Counted from the first letter of the stretch, positions 9,176 through 19,700 are shown. The stretch is DNA of 52,474 nucleotides from CAZDSS01 sp964508185 (GCA_964508185.1 CAZDSS010000005.1:1-52474), one strand, 5' to 3'. Numbers and translations: made by a program. The notes: a model not told the origin generated them from the sequence alone.

Positions 9176-10468
9176 TCAGGCCGTGGGCGCGAGCTGGTCG
9201 AGACAGGCTTCGAGAATGGCGAAGCCTTCGGCGATCAGCGCGTCGGTGATGGTGAGCGGCGGCAGGAAGCGGATGACGTTGCCCCGCGTGCCACAGGACA
9301 GGAGGATGAGCCCCCTTTCCGCCGCGGCGGCGACCAGCGCCCGGGTGAGCTCCGGATCGGGCCGGTCGGGATCGCCGTCCTTCACGAGCTCCATCGCGAT
9401 CATGGCGCCGAGATTGCGGATGTCGCCGATGGGCGAACGGTTGCCTCTGGCCGCCAGGCGCCGCAGGTTCTCGGTGAAGATCTCGCCGATGCGGACGGCG
9501 CGGGCGCAGAGATTTTCCTCCTCGATCACGTCGAGGACGGCGTGCGCCGCGGCGCAGGCGATGGGCGAGCCCGCATAGGTGCCGCCGACGCCGCCCACTT
9601 TCGGCGCATCCATGATCTCCGCCTTGCCGACGACCCCGGACAGCGGGAAGCCGCCCGCGATGGCCTTGGCCATGGTCATGATGTCGGGTTCGATCCCCGC
9701 ATGCTCCACGGCGAACATGCGCCCGGTGCGGGCGAAGCCGGTCTGGATCTCGTCCACGATCAGAAGGATGCCGTGGGCGTCGCAGATGCGGCGGAGGGCG
9801 ACGAGGAATTCGGGCGGCGCGATGTTGAAGCCGCCCTCGCCCTGCACGGGCTCCACGATGATGGCGGCGACCCGGGCCGGGTCAATGTCGGTGGCGAACA
9901 GGGTCTCGAGGGACTTGAGCGCCGCTTCCACGCTCACGCCGTGATAGGCGTTGGGATAGAGGGCGTGGAACACCTCCGGCGGGAAGGGGCCGAAGCCGTT
10001 CTTGTAGGGCGTGACTTTGCCGGTGAGTGCCATGGCCATAAGCGTGCGGCCGTGGAACGCGCCCGAGAAGGCGATGACGGCGGACCGCCCGGTATGGGCG
10101 CGCGCGATCTTGACCGCGTTCTCCACGGCCTCGGCGCCGGTCGAGAGGAACATGGTCTTCTTGGGGCTCGATCCCGGGGCCAACCGATTGATGCGCTCCG
10201 CAAGCTCGATATATTGCGGATAGAGGGTCACGTGAAAGCAGGTATGGCTGAACCTGGCGAGCTGGGCTTCCACGGCGGCCTTCACTTTCGGATGATTGTG
10301 GCCCGTGTTCAGAACGGCAATGCCGCCCGCGAAATCCACATAGCGGCGGCCTTCCACGTCCCACAGCTCCGCATTGAGCGCGCGGTCGCAGACGATGGGG
10401 GTCACATGGCCGATGCCCTGCGGGATGGCCGCGGCCCGACGTTCCAGATAGGCGCGATTGCTGGTCAT
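9176..10468 (-). CDS. gabT: 4-aminobutyrate aminotransferase
   Basis: PLP-dependent class III aminotransferase of 430 residues. It is expected to convert GABA and 2-oxoglutarate to succinate semialdehyde and glutamate. Visible landmarks are STGAEAVENAVKIAR (residues 109-123), the VDEIQTGFARTG segment with the PLP-contacting Asp239, and the Schiff-base Lys268 in TMAKAIAGG. The start is the ATG at 10468, preceded by AAGAGCAAGAAA; the open frame upstream only overlaps gabD. It follows gabD with a 13-base gap in the same direction, which supports the GABA shunt assignment. A related omega-amino-acid transaminase is the main alternative. Confidence 0.93.
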   Translation of the reverse strand: MTSNRAYLERRAAAIPQGIGHVTPIVCDRALNAELWDVEGRRYVDFAGGIAVLNTGHNHPKVKAAVEAQLARFSHTCFHVTLYPQYIELAERINRLAPGSSPKKTMFLSTGAEAVENAVKIARAHTGRSAVIAFSGAFHGRTLMAMALTGKVTPYKNGFGPFPPEVFHALYPNAYHGVSVEAALKSLETLFATDIDPARVAAIIVEPVQGEGGFNIAPPEFLVALRRICDAHGILLIVDEIQTGFARTGRMFAVEHAGIEPDIMTMAKAIAGGFPLSGVVGKAEIMDAPKVGGVGGTYAGSPIACAAAHAVLDVIEEENLCARAVRIGEIFTENLRRLAARGNRSPIGDIRNLGAMIAMELVKDGDPDRPDPELTRALVAAAAERGLILLSCGTRGNVIRFLPPLTITDALIAEGFAILEACLDQLAPTA

Positions 10469-10481
10469 TTTCTTGCTCTTT

Positions 10482-11936
10482 CTACTTTCCGAGGCCGCCG
10501 AGGCAGAGATATTTGATCTCCACGAAGTCATCGAGGCCGTATTTCGACCCCTCGCGGCCGATGCCCGATTCCTTGATGCCGCCGAAGGGCGCGGCTTCGC
10601 TGGAGATGATGCCCTCGTTGAGCGCCACCATGCCGTATTCGAGGGCCTCCGCCACCCGCCACACCCGGCCGATGTCGCGGGTATAGAAATAGGCGGCGAG
10701 GCCATAGGGCGTGTCGTTGGCGAGCCGGATCGCCTCCTCCTCCGTGTCGAAGGGGAAGATGGGGGCGACGGGGCCGAAGATCTCGGCATGCGCGATCTCC
10801 ATGGCCGGGGTGATGCCGGTGAGGATGGTGGGCGCATAGAAATGGCCGCCGAGGTCGAGCGGCTTGCCGCCCAGCACCACGTCGGCGCCCTTGGCGACGG
10901 CGTCCTTCACCAGGCCGTCCACCTTCTCCACCGCGGCGCGGTTGATGAGCGGGCCCACATTGTTGCTGCCGCTGAGGCCCTCGCCGACGCTCAGCGCCTC
11001 GACCGCCGCCTTGAACTTGGCGGCGAAGGCGTCCATCACGCTCCGCTGCACGAGGATGCGGTTGGCGCAGACGCAGGTCTGGCCCGCATTGCGGTACTTC
11101 GATGTGATCGCCCCCTGGACCGCGGCGTCGAGATCGGCGTCGTCGAACACGATGAAGGGCGCATTGCCGCCGAGCTCCAGCGACACCTTCTTCACCCCGT
11201 CGGCGCATTGCCGCATCAGGAGCTTGCCGACCCGGGTCGATCCGGTGAAGGAGATCTTGCGCACGTCCGGATGCCCGGTCAGCACCTCCGCAACCTCGGG
11301 CGCGTTGTTGGAGGTGACGATGTTGATGACCCCCGCCGGAATCCCGGCGCGGTCCGCCAGCACGCCGAGGGCGAGGGCGGACAAGGGCGTGTCCTCCGCG
11401 GGCTTGATGACGGTGGTGCAGCCCGCGGCGAGCGCCGGGGCCACCTTCCGCGTGATCATGGCGTTCGGGAAGTTCCAGGGCGTGATGGCGCCAACGACGC
11501 CGATGGGCTGCTTGATGACGATCAGCCGCTTGTCCGGCGCATGCGACGGGATCACGTCGCCGTAGAGCCGCTTGCCCTCTTCCGCGAACCATTCGATGAA
11601 GGACGCGCCATAGAGGATCTCGCCCCGCGCTTCCTGGATGGGCTTGCCCTGTTCGAGCGTCAGAAGCTTGGCAAGCTCTTCCTGATGGGCGAGGATCAGG
11701 TCGTGCCAGCGGCGCAGGATCTGCGCCCGCGCCTTGGCGGTGAGCGCCGACCACGGGCCGAGCGCCGCCTTCGCCGCCTGAATTGCGGCCAGGGTTTCGT
11801 CGCGCCCCATGTCGGCGACGTCCGCGATCAGGGTGCCGTCCGCCGGATTGTGCACGGCGAACTGCCTCTTCGCGCCCCGCTGCCCCTTGGCGTGGCTCAG
11901 GATGTCGGCGAGGAACTCATGGATGGATGCGGTCAT
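10482..11936 (-). CDS. gabD: NAD(P)-dependent succinate-semialdehyde dehydrogenase
   Basis: Aldehyde dehydrogenase of 484 residues that oxidises succinate semialdehyde to succinate. The family features are clear: TPWNFP (152-157), the FTGSTRVGK cofactor loop (230-238), general base Glu254 in LELGGNAPFIVF, and the nucleophile Cys288 in GQTCVC. The adjacent second cysteine (Cys290) is common in GabD proteins and has been linked to redox control in some of them. It sits between two transaminases with gaps of 13-14 bases, so the three genes form one operon. It might also act on 4-aminobutanal, since no separate aminobutanal dehydrogenase is seen here. Confidence 0.94.
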   Translation of the reverse strand: MTASIHEFLADILSHAKGQRGAKRQFAVHNPADGTLIADVADMGRDETLAAIQAAKAALGPWSALTAKARAQILRRWHDLILAHQEELAKLLTLEQGKPIQEARGEILYGASFIEWFAEEGKRLYGDVIPSHAPDKRLIVIKQPIGVVGAITPWNFPNAMITRKVAPALAAGCTTVIKPAEDTPLSALALGVLADRAGIPAGVINIVTSNNAPEVAEVLTGHPDVRKISFTGSTRVGKLLMRQCADGVKKVSLELGGNAPFIVFDDADLDAAVQGAITSKYRNAGQTCVCANRILVQRSVMDAFAAKFKAAVEALSVGEGLSGSNNVGPLINRAAVEKVDGLVKDAVAKGADVVLGGKPLDLGGHFYAPTILTGITPAMEIAHAEIFGPVAPIFPFDTEEEAIRLANDTPYGLAAYFYTRDIGRVWRVAEALEYGMVALNEGIISSEAAPFGGIKESGIGREGSKYGLDDFVEIKYLCLGGLGK

Positions 11937-11950
11937 GGGCGAATTTTCCC

Positions 11951-13315
11951 TCAGAGCAGGCCGAACATGCGCGCCGTGGCGTCAAGACCAATCCGGGCCT
12001 TGTCCACGAGCTCGTCCACCTCGCTGCGGCTGATGACGAGCGCCGGGCTCAGGATCATGGCTTGGCCCACGGCCCGCATGATGAGATTGTTCTCAAGGCA
12101 GATGTCGCGGCATCTGATGGCCGGATTGTCTCCATCGGCGAAGGGCGTGCGGTCGCTCTTGTCGCGCACCAGCTGCAGCGCGGCCATGAGGCCGGCGCCC
12201 CGCAGCTCGCCCACGATGGGATGGCTGTCGGCGAGATCCTGAAGCGCCGCGCGGAAATAGGGGCCGATATCGTCGCGCACCCGTTCCACCAAACCCTCGC
12301 GCTTGATGAGGCGGATGTTCTCGACGGCCACCGCCGACGCCACGGGATGACCTGAATAGGTATAGCCGTGGGACAGCAGGCCGCCCCGGGTCAGGCCCTC
12401 GAACACCCGGCCGTTCATGGCGACGGCGGCGATGGGGAGATAGCCCGACGACAGCCCCTTGGCCATGGTCATGAGGTCGGGCGAGAAGCCGAAGGTCTCG
12501 CAGCCGAACCAGTTGCCGGTGCGGCCGAATCCGCAGATCACCTCGTCGGCGACGAGCAGGATGTCGTACTTGCGGCAGATGCGCTCGATTTCCGGCCAGT
12601 AGCTGCGCGGCGGATCGACGACGCCGCCCGCGCCCTGCACCGGCTCGCCGATGAAGGCGGCCACATTGTCGGGGCCGAGCTCGAGGATCTTTTCCTCCAG
12701 GGCCCGCGCCGCCCTGATGCCGAATTCCTCCGGCGTCAGGTCGCCGCCGAGCGCGTACCAGTGGGGATGCATGATATGGGCGAAGCCCGGCAGCACCGCG
12801 GGCTCCATGTCGTGCATGGGCTTCATGCCGCCGAGGCTGACGGCGCCCAGCGTGCTGCCGTGATAGGCGAGCGTGCGGCCGATGAAGACATGCTTCGAAG
12901 GCTTGCCCACCGCCTTCCAGTAGTGGCGCACCAGACGGATGATGGTGTCGTTGGCTTCCGACCCGGAATTGGTGAAGAAGAAATGGTCGAGCCCCGGCGG
13001 CGTGACGGAGGCGAGCTGCTCCACGAGCTCGATCTGGGGCGGAGTCGAGGTCTGCCAGAAGGTGTTGTAATAGGGCAGGATTTCCATCTGGCGGGTCGCC
13101 GCCTCAACGAGCTCGCGGCGGCCGTAGCCCACATTGACGCACCACAGGCCCGCCATGCCGTCGAGGATCTTGTTGCCCGCGCTGTCCCAGACATAGACGC
13201 CCTCGCCACGGGTGATGACCTTCACCCCCTGCTGCAGAATGGTCTGGGGGTCGGTGAAGGGGTGCACGTGATGTGCGCGGTCAAGCTCTTGCCAATCCCG
13301 TGTGCTGTCAGTCAT
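11951..13315 (-). CDS. Class III aminotransferase, probably putrescine/omega-amine:pyruvate
   Basis: PLP enzyme of 454 residues and the first gene of the minus-strand catabolic operon. Landmarks are FTNSGSEANDTIIRLVRHYW (114-133), the PLP-contacting Asp257 in VADEVICGFGRTG, and the Schiff-base Lys286 in TMAKGLSSGY. The whole sequence resembles SpuC-type putrescine:pyruvate and beta-alanine/omega-amino-acid:pyruvate transaminases. With GabT and GabD downstream, a route from putrescine or another diamine to GABA and succinate is the most natural reading. Substrate choice within this family cannot be fixed by eye, so no symbol is given. Confidence 0.9.
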   Translation of the reverse strand: MTDSTRDWQELDRAHHVHPFTDPQTILQQGVKVITRGEGVYVWDSAGNKILDGMAGLWCVNVGYGRRELVEAATRQMEILPYYNTFWQTSTPPQIELVEQLASVTPPGLDHFFFTNSGSEANDTIIRLVRHYWKAVGKPSKHVFIGRTLAYHGSTLGAVSLGGMKPMHDMEPAVLPGFAHIMHPHWYALGGDLTPEEFGIRAARALEEKILELGPDNVAAFIGEPVQGAGGVVDPPRSYWPEIERICRKYDILLVADEVICGFGRTGNWFGCETFGFSPDLMTMAKGLSSGYLPIAAVAMNGRVFEGLTRGGLLSHGYTYSGHPVASAVAVENIRLIKREGLVERVRDDIGPYFRAALQDLADSHPIVGELRGAGLMAALQLVRDKSDRTPFADGDNPAIRCRDICLENNLIMRAVGQAMILSPALVISRSEVDELVDKARIGLDATARMFGLL

Positions 13316-13341
13316 AGCCGCAACTTCGCCTTGCTGTTTAG

Positions 13342-13385
13342 CCGAAAGGTTAAGCCTGTAAGTTAAAGGCTCGACGGGCTTTCGG
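13342..13385. other. Nested inverted repeat between divergent operons
   Basis: CCGAAAG (13342-13348) pairs with CTTTCGG (13379-13385). Inside it, AGCCT pairs with AGGCT and the motif GTTAA occurs twice 14 bases apart (GGTTAA, AGTTAA). It lies just upstream of the aminotransferase start in the 220-base divergent region shared with the amidohydrolase genes, so it is a candidate operator or leader hairpin. No named binding site is recognised. Confidence 0.35.
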
Positions 13386-13535
13386 AAGGTGCCAACGAAG
13401 ATGCGGATGGTGCGTCGAAATCACCGCTCCGGCGTCGGGCTTGGTGCCCTATGCGCACCGGGCGGACCGTCATTTGCACCTTCCGTTGGTGCGGCGCGCC
13501 CCATAAAGTCGGGAAAAGAACCGGGGAGGGGTGGA

Positions 13536-16500
13536 ATGCGAAAAGTGATTTGCCGACTGGCCATCGCGGCGGTCCTGGCGGTCGCCGGTCAGGCGCATGC
13601 GAACGGCGGCTGGAACGTCGCCGACACGGGGCAGCCGGGCAAGGAAGTGTCCTTCCGGCTCACCGAAGGCACCTGGATGAGCGTGGCGGTGAGCTCCGAC
13701 GGGCGGACCATCCTGTTCGATCTTCTGGGCGACATCTACAGCATGCCCGCGACCGGGGGCCGCGCCACCCTCGTCCATGGCGGCCCGGCCATCGAGCGCC
13801 TCGCGACCTTCAGCCCCGACGGCAAGTACATCCTGTATCTCAGCGACCGCAGCGGCGCCGACAATCTCTGGATCTCGCGGCCGGACGGGTCGGAGGCGCG
13901 GCAGGTAACCCGCGAGGATACAGCGATGATCGCAGGCCCCGCCTGGGATCCGACCGGCGAATATGTGGCCGCCGTCAGGGTGGAGGCCACCTTCCCGCGC
14001 ATGTCGTCGTCCGAGATCCGGATCTATCACCGGGACGGCGGCGCGGGCCGCGTGGTGGTGGAAGCGCCCGCGAGCGGCCACGACGTGCAGGAGCCGGTCT
14101 TCTCCCCCGACGGCCGCTATCTCTATTACACCGAGCGGGTGGTGGACCATCACATCTATGTGGATGCCAACCACATCAACTACGTGGTAAAGCGCCGCGA
14201 CCTCGCCACAGGCCAGGTGGACGAGATCCTCGGCGGCTTCGGCAGCGCCACCACGCCCCAGGTCTCGCCCGACGGCAGGCGCATCGCCTTCGTGCGCCGG
14301 GTCAAGGACAAGACGGTGCTCTTCGTCCATGATCTCGAGACCCTGCGCCAGCGGCCGGTCTATGACGCCCTCGACCGCGACGTCCATGCGGATTTCGTGC
14401 AGCAGGGAACCTATTATCCCAAGTTCGGCTGGTTCCCCGACAGCCGCCACATCGCCGTCTGGGGCAAGGGCAAGCTCTTCCGCATCGACGCGGAAAAGGC
14501 CGAGGCCCGCGAAATCCCGTTCGAGGTGGAGGCGCGTCACCACATCACTGACGCCGTCCGCGTGCCGTTCGAGCTCGCCCCCGAACAGCTGACGGTGAAG
14601 GCGGTGATGCATCTCGCGGTCGCGCCAGACGAGCGCAGCTTCCTGTTCAATGCCCTCGGGAGCCTGTGGAAGAAGGCAGGGCCCGACGCCCGGCCCCAGC
14701 GCCTGACGGCGAGCGAAAATTTCGAATTCGAGCCCGCCTTTTCCCGCGACGGGCGGCGCATCGTCTACATGGAATGGAACGACGAGCGCGGAAGCATTCT
14801 GAAGATCGCCGATGCCGACGGCGGGCGGGCGAAGACCCTTGTTGCGAGCCGCGGCATCATCCGCGAGGCCGCCTTCTCGCCCGACGGCAAGCGCATCGTC
14901 TACCGCATTCAGGGGGCGCAGAAATCCATGGCGCCCTATGCGGCGCGCGCCGGGATCTATGTAATCGACGCCGCCGGCGGCGAACCGCGCCGGCTGGTGG
15001 ATGACGGCATCACCCCGCAGTTCTCGCCCGACGGCCGCCGGATCTATTATTTGCGGGCGGATTACAGCGACGGCGGGCTTGTGACCCGTCTCGAAAGCGT
15101 CAATCTCGACGGCTTCGACCGCCGCGAACATGCCCGCGCCGTGGGCAACGACCGGCCGGAAGTGAGGGTGAGCCCCGACCTCCGCTGGATCGCCTTCAAG
15201 GAATACCAGCAATATTACGTGACGCCCTATCGCGAAACGGGCGCGCCCCTCACCCTGTCCGCGGACGGCGGCGAGGCGCCTGTGATCCGCCTCACCGACG
15301 CGGGCGGCTTCAATCTCGTGTGGGCCGCAGATTCAAGCGCCATCTACTGGACCCTGGGCGCCCAGGTGCACAAGGCGGAGGTGCGCAGTCTCCGCCCCGA
15401 AGCCGCGCCCGTGCAAAAGGCCTTCGACTTCGGCCTCACCGTTCCGGGCGACCGGCCGGAAGGGGCGATCGCCTTCGTCAACGGCCGCATCATCACCATG
15501 CGCGACGAGGAGGTGATCGAGGGCGGCACGATCCTGGTGCGCGGCAACCGCATCGAGGCCGTGGGGTCCAAGGACGCCGTCACGCTTCCCGGGGATGCTA
15601 AGGTCATCGACCTTGCGGGCAAGACGGTGATGCCGGGTCTTGTGGACATGCACGGCCATATCGATTGCTGCTACGAGGGCGGGCTCCTGCCGCAGAAGCA
15701 GCCGCCCCATTACGCCGCGCTCGCCTTCGGGATCACCACCAATTTCGATCCCTATACCTCGGAGCTCACCGCCTATGCGGCGACCGAGCTGCAGAAGGCG
15801 GGCGTCGCGGTCGGGCCGCGGATCATCAATTCGGGCCGCGTGATCTACGGCCGCGCCGACAAGCCGGATTCAAGCTACGACCCGATCCGCGAATATGCGG
15901 ACGCGCAGAAGATCATGGAGCGCAAGCGCGCCCTCGGCGGCGTGGTCATCAAGAGCTACAAGCAGCCGACCCGCGATCGCCGCCAGATGCTCATCAAGGC
16001 AGGGCGCGAGGCCGGGATCATGGTGGACGTGGAAGGGGAAAGCCACTTCTACAACAACATCTCAATGATCCTCGACGGCCATACCTCGCTGGAGCACAAT
16101 CTGCCGGTCGCCAACTACTATGACGACATCGTGCAGCTCATGGCCCGGTCCGGCTCGTCCAACACGCCGACGCTGATCGTCACCTTCGGCGAACTGTTCG
16201 GCGAGAACTATCTCTACCAGCACACCCGGGCCTGGGACGATCCCAAGGTCAGGCTCTATGTCCAGGAGACCATCAGCGGCTACAGCCCGCTCCGCACCCC
16301 CTACGGCGCGCCGCCCCATGTGCGCGGCATGACGACGATCCATGTGGCGGACGAGCTGTGGGACGTGGGCTTCCGGGCCGTCGCCCGCGCAACCAAAAAG
16401 CTGGACGACGCGGGAGTCACGGTCAATGTGGGCTCCCACGGGGAGGTTCCCGGCCTTGCCATGCACTGGGAGATGCAGCTGCTCGCCGAAGGCGGCATGA

Positions 16501-16796
16501 GCAACCACCGCATCCTGCGCGCCGCCACCATCAACGGCGCAAGGACCTTGGGCCTCGACCGTCAGATCGGTTCGATCGAGCCGGGCAAGCTCGCCGACAT
16601 CATCGTGCTCGACGCCGATCCCCTGGCCGACATCCGCAACTCCAACAGCGTGTCCCTGGTCATGGTCAACGGCCGCCTCTATGACGCCCTCACCCTCGAC
16701 GAGATCGGCAACTACGACCGGCCGCGCAGCAAGTTCTACTGGGAGCTTGCGGACTATAACGGCATCGACTGGAACGAGGCCTGGGCGGGACAATGA
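13536..16796 (+). CDS. TolB-propeller/amidohydrolase fusion protein, copy 1
   Basis: Large protein of 1086 residues with a signal peptide (cleavage near QAHA-NG, about residue 22). Residues about 40-640 form a PD40/TolB-like beta-propeller with repeated FSPDG/SPDGRR motifs. The C-terminal third is an amidohydrolase-superfamily barrel with VMPGLVDMHGHID (metal His706 and His708), a candidate carbamylated Lys806 (VVIKSYKQ), SLEHN (His854) and the closing GKLADIIVLDADPLADI. The usual third-ligand His appears to be Glu (VEGES) and the usual catalytic Asp is within GSHGE (His968). The start ATG at 13536 follows GGGGAGGGG. It is predicted to be a secreted hydrolase acting on amide or peptide-like compounds; the substrate is unknown. 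ATGA-type overlap with copy 2. Confidence 0.88.
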   Translation: MRKVICRLAIAAVLAVAGQAHANGGWNVADTGQPGKEVSFRLTEGTWMSVAVSSDGRTILFDLLGDIYSMPATGGRATLVHGGPAIERLATFSPDGKYILYLSDRSGADNLWISRPDGSEARQVTREDTAMIAGPAWDPTGEYVAAVRVEATFPRMSSSEIRIYHRDGGAGRVVVEAPASGHDVQEPVFSPDGRYLYYTERVVDHHIYVDANHINYVVKRRDLATGQVDEILGGFGSATTPQVSPDGRRIAFVRRVKDKTVLFVHDLETLRQRPVYDALDRDVHADFVQQGTYYPKFGWFPDSRHIAVWGKGKLFRIDAEKAEAREIPFEVEARHHITDAVRVPFELAPEQLTVKAVMHLAVAPDERSFLFNALGSLWKKAGPDARPQRLTASENFEFEPAFSRDGRRIVYMEWNDERGSILKIADADGGRAKTLVASRGIIREAAFSPDGKRIVYRIQGAQKSMAPYAARAGIYVIDAAGGEPRRLVDDGITPQFSPDGRRIYYLRADYSDGGLVTRLESVNLDGFDRREHARAVGNDRPEVRVSPDLRWIAFKEYQQYYVTPYRETGAPLTLSADGGEAPVIRLTDAGGFNLVWAADSSAIYWTLGAQVHKAEVRSLRPEAAPVQKAFDFGLTVPGDRPEGAIAFVNGRIITMRDEEVIEGGTILVRGNRIEAVGSKDAVTLPGDAKVIDLAGKTVMPGLVDMHGHIDCCYEGGLLPQKQPPHYAALAFGITTNFDPYTSELTAYAATELQKAGVAVGPRIINSGRVIYGRADKPDSSYDPIREYADAQKIMERKRALGGVVIKSYKQPTRDRRQMLIKAGREAGIMVDVEGESHFYNNISMILDGHTSLEHNLPVANYYDDIVQLMARSGSSNTPTLIVTFGELFGENYLYQHTRAWDDPKVRLYVQETISGYSPLRTPYGAPPHVRGMTTIHVADELWDVGFRAVARATKKLDDAGVTVNVGSHGEVPGLAMHWEMQLLAEGGMSNHRILRAATINGARTLGLDRQIGSIEPGKLADIIVLDADPLADIRNSNSVSLVMVNGRLYDALTLDEIGNYDRPRSKFYWELADYNGIDWNEAWAGQ
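15183..15229 (+). repeat. 47-base perfect repeat shared with the paralogue (copy A)
   Basis: This 47-base segment inside the first propeller-amidohydrolase gene is identical to 18451-18497 in the second. It encodes RWIAFKEYQQYYVTPY. Perfect identity at third positions, against clear divergence either side, points to recent duplication or gene conversion. Confidence 0.85.
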
Positions 16797-19700
16797 CCAT
16801 GGGATGGAGGGCCGTCCTCGTCGCCGCCTGCTTCGNNNNNNNNNNNNNNNNNNNNNNNNNNNNNNNNNNNNNNNNNNNNNNNNNNNNNNNNNNNNNNNNN
16901 NNNNNNNNNNNNNNNNNNNNNNNNNNNNNNNNNNNTGGATGAGCCTGGATGTGAGCCCGGACGGCAAGACCATCGTCTTCGACCTCCTCGGCGACATCTA
17001 TGCGATCCCGGCATCGGGCGGCACGGCGCGCCTCGTCCATGGCGGACCCGCCATCCAGCGCAATCCGGTCTTCAGCCGCGACGGCAGGCAGATCCTCTAT
17101 GTGAGCGACGAAAGCGGCAGTGACAATGTCTGGCTGTCGGACGCCGACGGTGGCAATGCGCGCCAGGTCACGGCCGAAACGGTCGCAGGCATCACCGGCG
17201 CCAACTGGGGGCCGGACGGCCATGTGGTGGCGGCGCGGCTGCTCCCCGGCCATGATTTCATGCGGGCGTCCGAACTTCGCCTCTATCACCCGAAAGGGGG
17301 CGCGGGGCGGGTGATCGTGCCCGCGCCCGCCAACGGGGAGCATGTGCATGAGGCGGAATTCTCCCCCGATGGCCGCTTCCTCTATTACAGCGAAAAGGTG
17401 ACGCCGCTCGCCCGGTCGGTGGTCTATGTGGACGCGAGCCACATCAACTACGCGATCAGGCGCCGCGACATGGAGACCGGCCGCACGGAAGAGGTTGCGG
17501 CGGGCTTCGGCGGCGCCATGTCGCCCCGCATCTCGCCGGATGGCAAGCGGCTGGCCTTCGTTCGCCGGGTCAAGGACAAGACCGTCCTGTTCGTCCTCGA
17601 TCTCGCGACCGGCGAGCAGCGCCCGGTCTTCGACGGGCTCGAGCGCGACGGGCAGGCGGATTTCCTGGGGCAGGGGGCCTATTACCCCCGCTTCGCCTGG
17701 TTCCCCGACAGCCGGCATGTGGCCATCTGGGCAGGCGGCAAGCTGCACCGGATCCATATGGATACCGGCGCGCGGGCGGACATTCCGTTCGCGGCGACCG
17801 CCCGTCACCGCATCACCGAGGCGCCTCGCTTCCCCCATGATCTGTCCCCCGACAGCTTCACGGTGAGGGCCATCCGCCAGATCGCGCCGTCGCCCGACGG
17901 CAGGACCATCCTGTTCCATGCGCTCGGCCGCCTGTGGCGCAAGACGCTGCCCGACGGCGCCCCAGAGCGGCTGACCACAAGTGATGCCATGGAGTTCGAG
18001 CCCGCCTGGTCGTGGGACGGCAAATGGATCGCCTATGTGGAATGGAGCGACGAGCGCGGCGGCGCGCTCAAGGTCATGGATGCGGCGGGTAAAAGGGCCG
18101 AGACCCTCGTCGCAAGCCGCGGCATCCTGCGCCAGCCCGCTTTCTCCCCCGATGGCCGCAGCCTCGTCTACAAGATCGAGGACGGCGACAAATGCATCGG
18201 CGGCTTCGGCGCAAGGCCCGGGATCTACGTCATCCCGCGCGCGGGCGGCGAAGGGCGGTTCCTCATGCATGGCGGCGACCGGCCGCAATTCTCGCCCGAC
18301 GGCGACCGCATCTATTACCGGCAGGAGGAATGGTCGGCGGCGGGTCTCACCCGGCATATCCGCAGCATGAACCGCGACGGCCACGACATCCGGGAGCATG
18401 CGGTCTCCCGCGGCCCCGACCGGTCCGACCTTGCCATCAGCCCCGACCTTCGCTGGATCGCCTTCAAGGAATACCAGCAATATTACGTGACGCCCTACCG
18501 CGAGACGGGGCGGCCCATCGAAATTTCAGCCACGAGCGGGGAGGTGCCGGTAACAAGGCTCACGGATCTTGGCGGCTACGACATCACCTGGACGCCGGAC
18601 GGCGCTTTGTACTGGTCGCTCGGCGACCAGATCCACGGCAGCCGGACGGGCGGGGGCACGGGCAAGCTGATCGCCATCGCGGGCCTTGTGGCAAAGTCGG
18701 ACCGGCCGGCGGGCGTCCTTGCGCTCACCAACGGCCGCATCATCACCATGCGCGGCGAGGAGGTGATCGAGGGCGGAACGCTCGTCGTGCGCGGCAACCG
18801 CATCGCCGCCGTGGGCGCGGCGGCGGACGTGGAAATACCGTCTGACGCCAGGGTCATCGACCTTGCGGGCAGGACGGTGATGCCGGGCCTCGTCAACATG
18901 CACGGCCATCTCGAGGATTGCTACTACACCTCCTCCGGCCTCATGGCCGAGAAGCAGCCGGCCCATTACGCGTCCCTCGCCTTTGGCGTCACCACCAACT
19001 ACGACCCCTATGGCTCGGAACTTCCGAGCTACGCGGTGAGCGAGATGAACCGCGCGGGCGTCATGGTGGGGCCGCGCGCGATCGGAGTCGGCAGCGTCAT
19101 GTTCGGCCGCGAGGGCAAGGTGGACGGCACCTATGTGCCGATCTTCGCGCTTGCGGACGCCGAGGCGGCGATGGCGCGCAAGCAGGCGCTCGGCGGTGCC
19201 ATCGTCAAGAGCTACCGCCAGCCCATGCGCAGCCAGCGCCAGATGCTGATCAAGGCCGCGCGCAAGGCCGGGATCATGGTGGACGTCGAGGGCGAGAGCA
19301 ATTTCTACTTCAATCTCGGCATGATCCTCGACGGGCATACGGCGCTCGAGCACAACCTGCCCATCGCCAACTATTACCAGGATCTGGTGACGCTCCTCGC
19401 CAGGGGCACGACGGCCCATACGCCGACGCTGATCGCCACCTTCGGCGAATTCATGGGCGAGAACTACATCTACCAGACCACCCGCGCCTGGGAGGATCCC
19501 CGCCTCAAGGCCTTCGTGGCCGAGACCACCAGCAGCTACAGCGCGCTCAATACGCCGCATTCCGCGCCGCCGCATGTACGCGGCATGACCAGCATCCACG
19601 TGGCCGACGAGCTGTGGGAGATCGGCTTCCGCTCCGTCGCGCGCTCGATGAAAAAGCTCGATGACGCGGGCGCCATCGTCAATGTGGGCTCCCACGGCCA

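Noticed and set aside
16681..16835. Start of copy 2 read in the frame that stays open through the N run
   Set aside because: That frame overlaps the end of copy 1 with a non-protein-like sequence. The ATGA-overlapping start in another frame gives a proper signal peptide.
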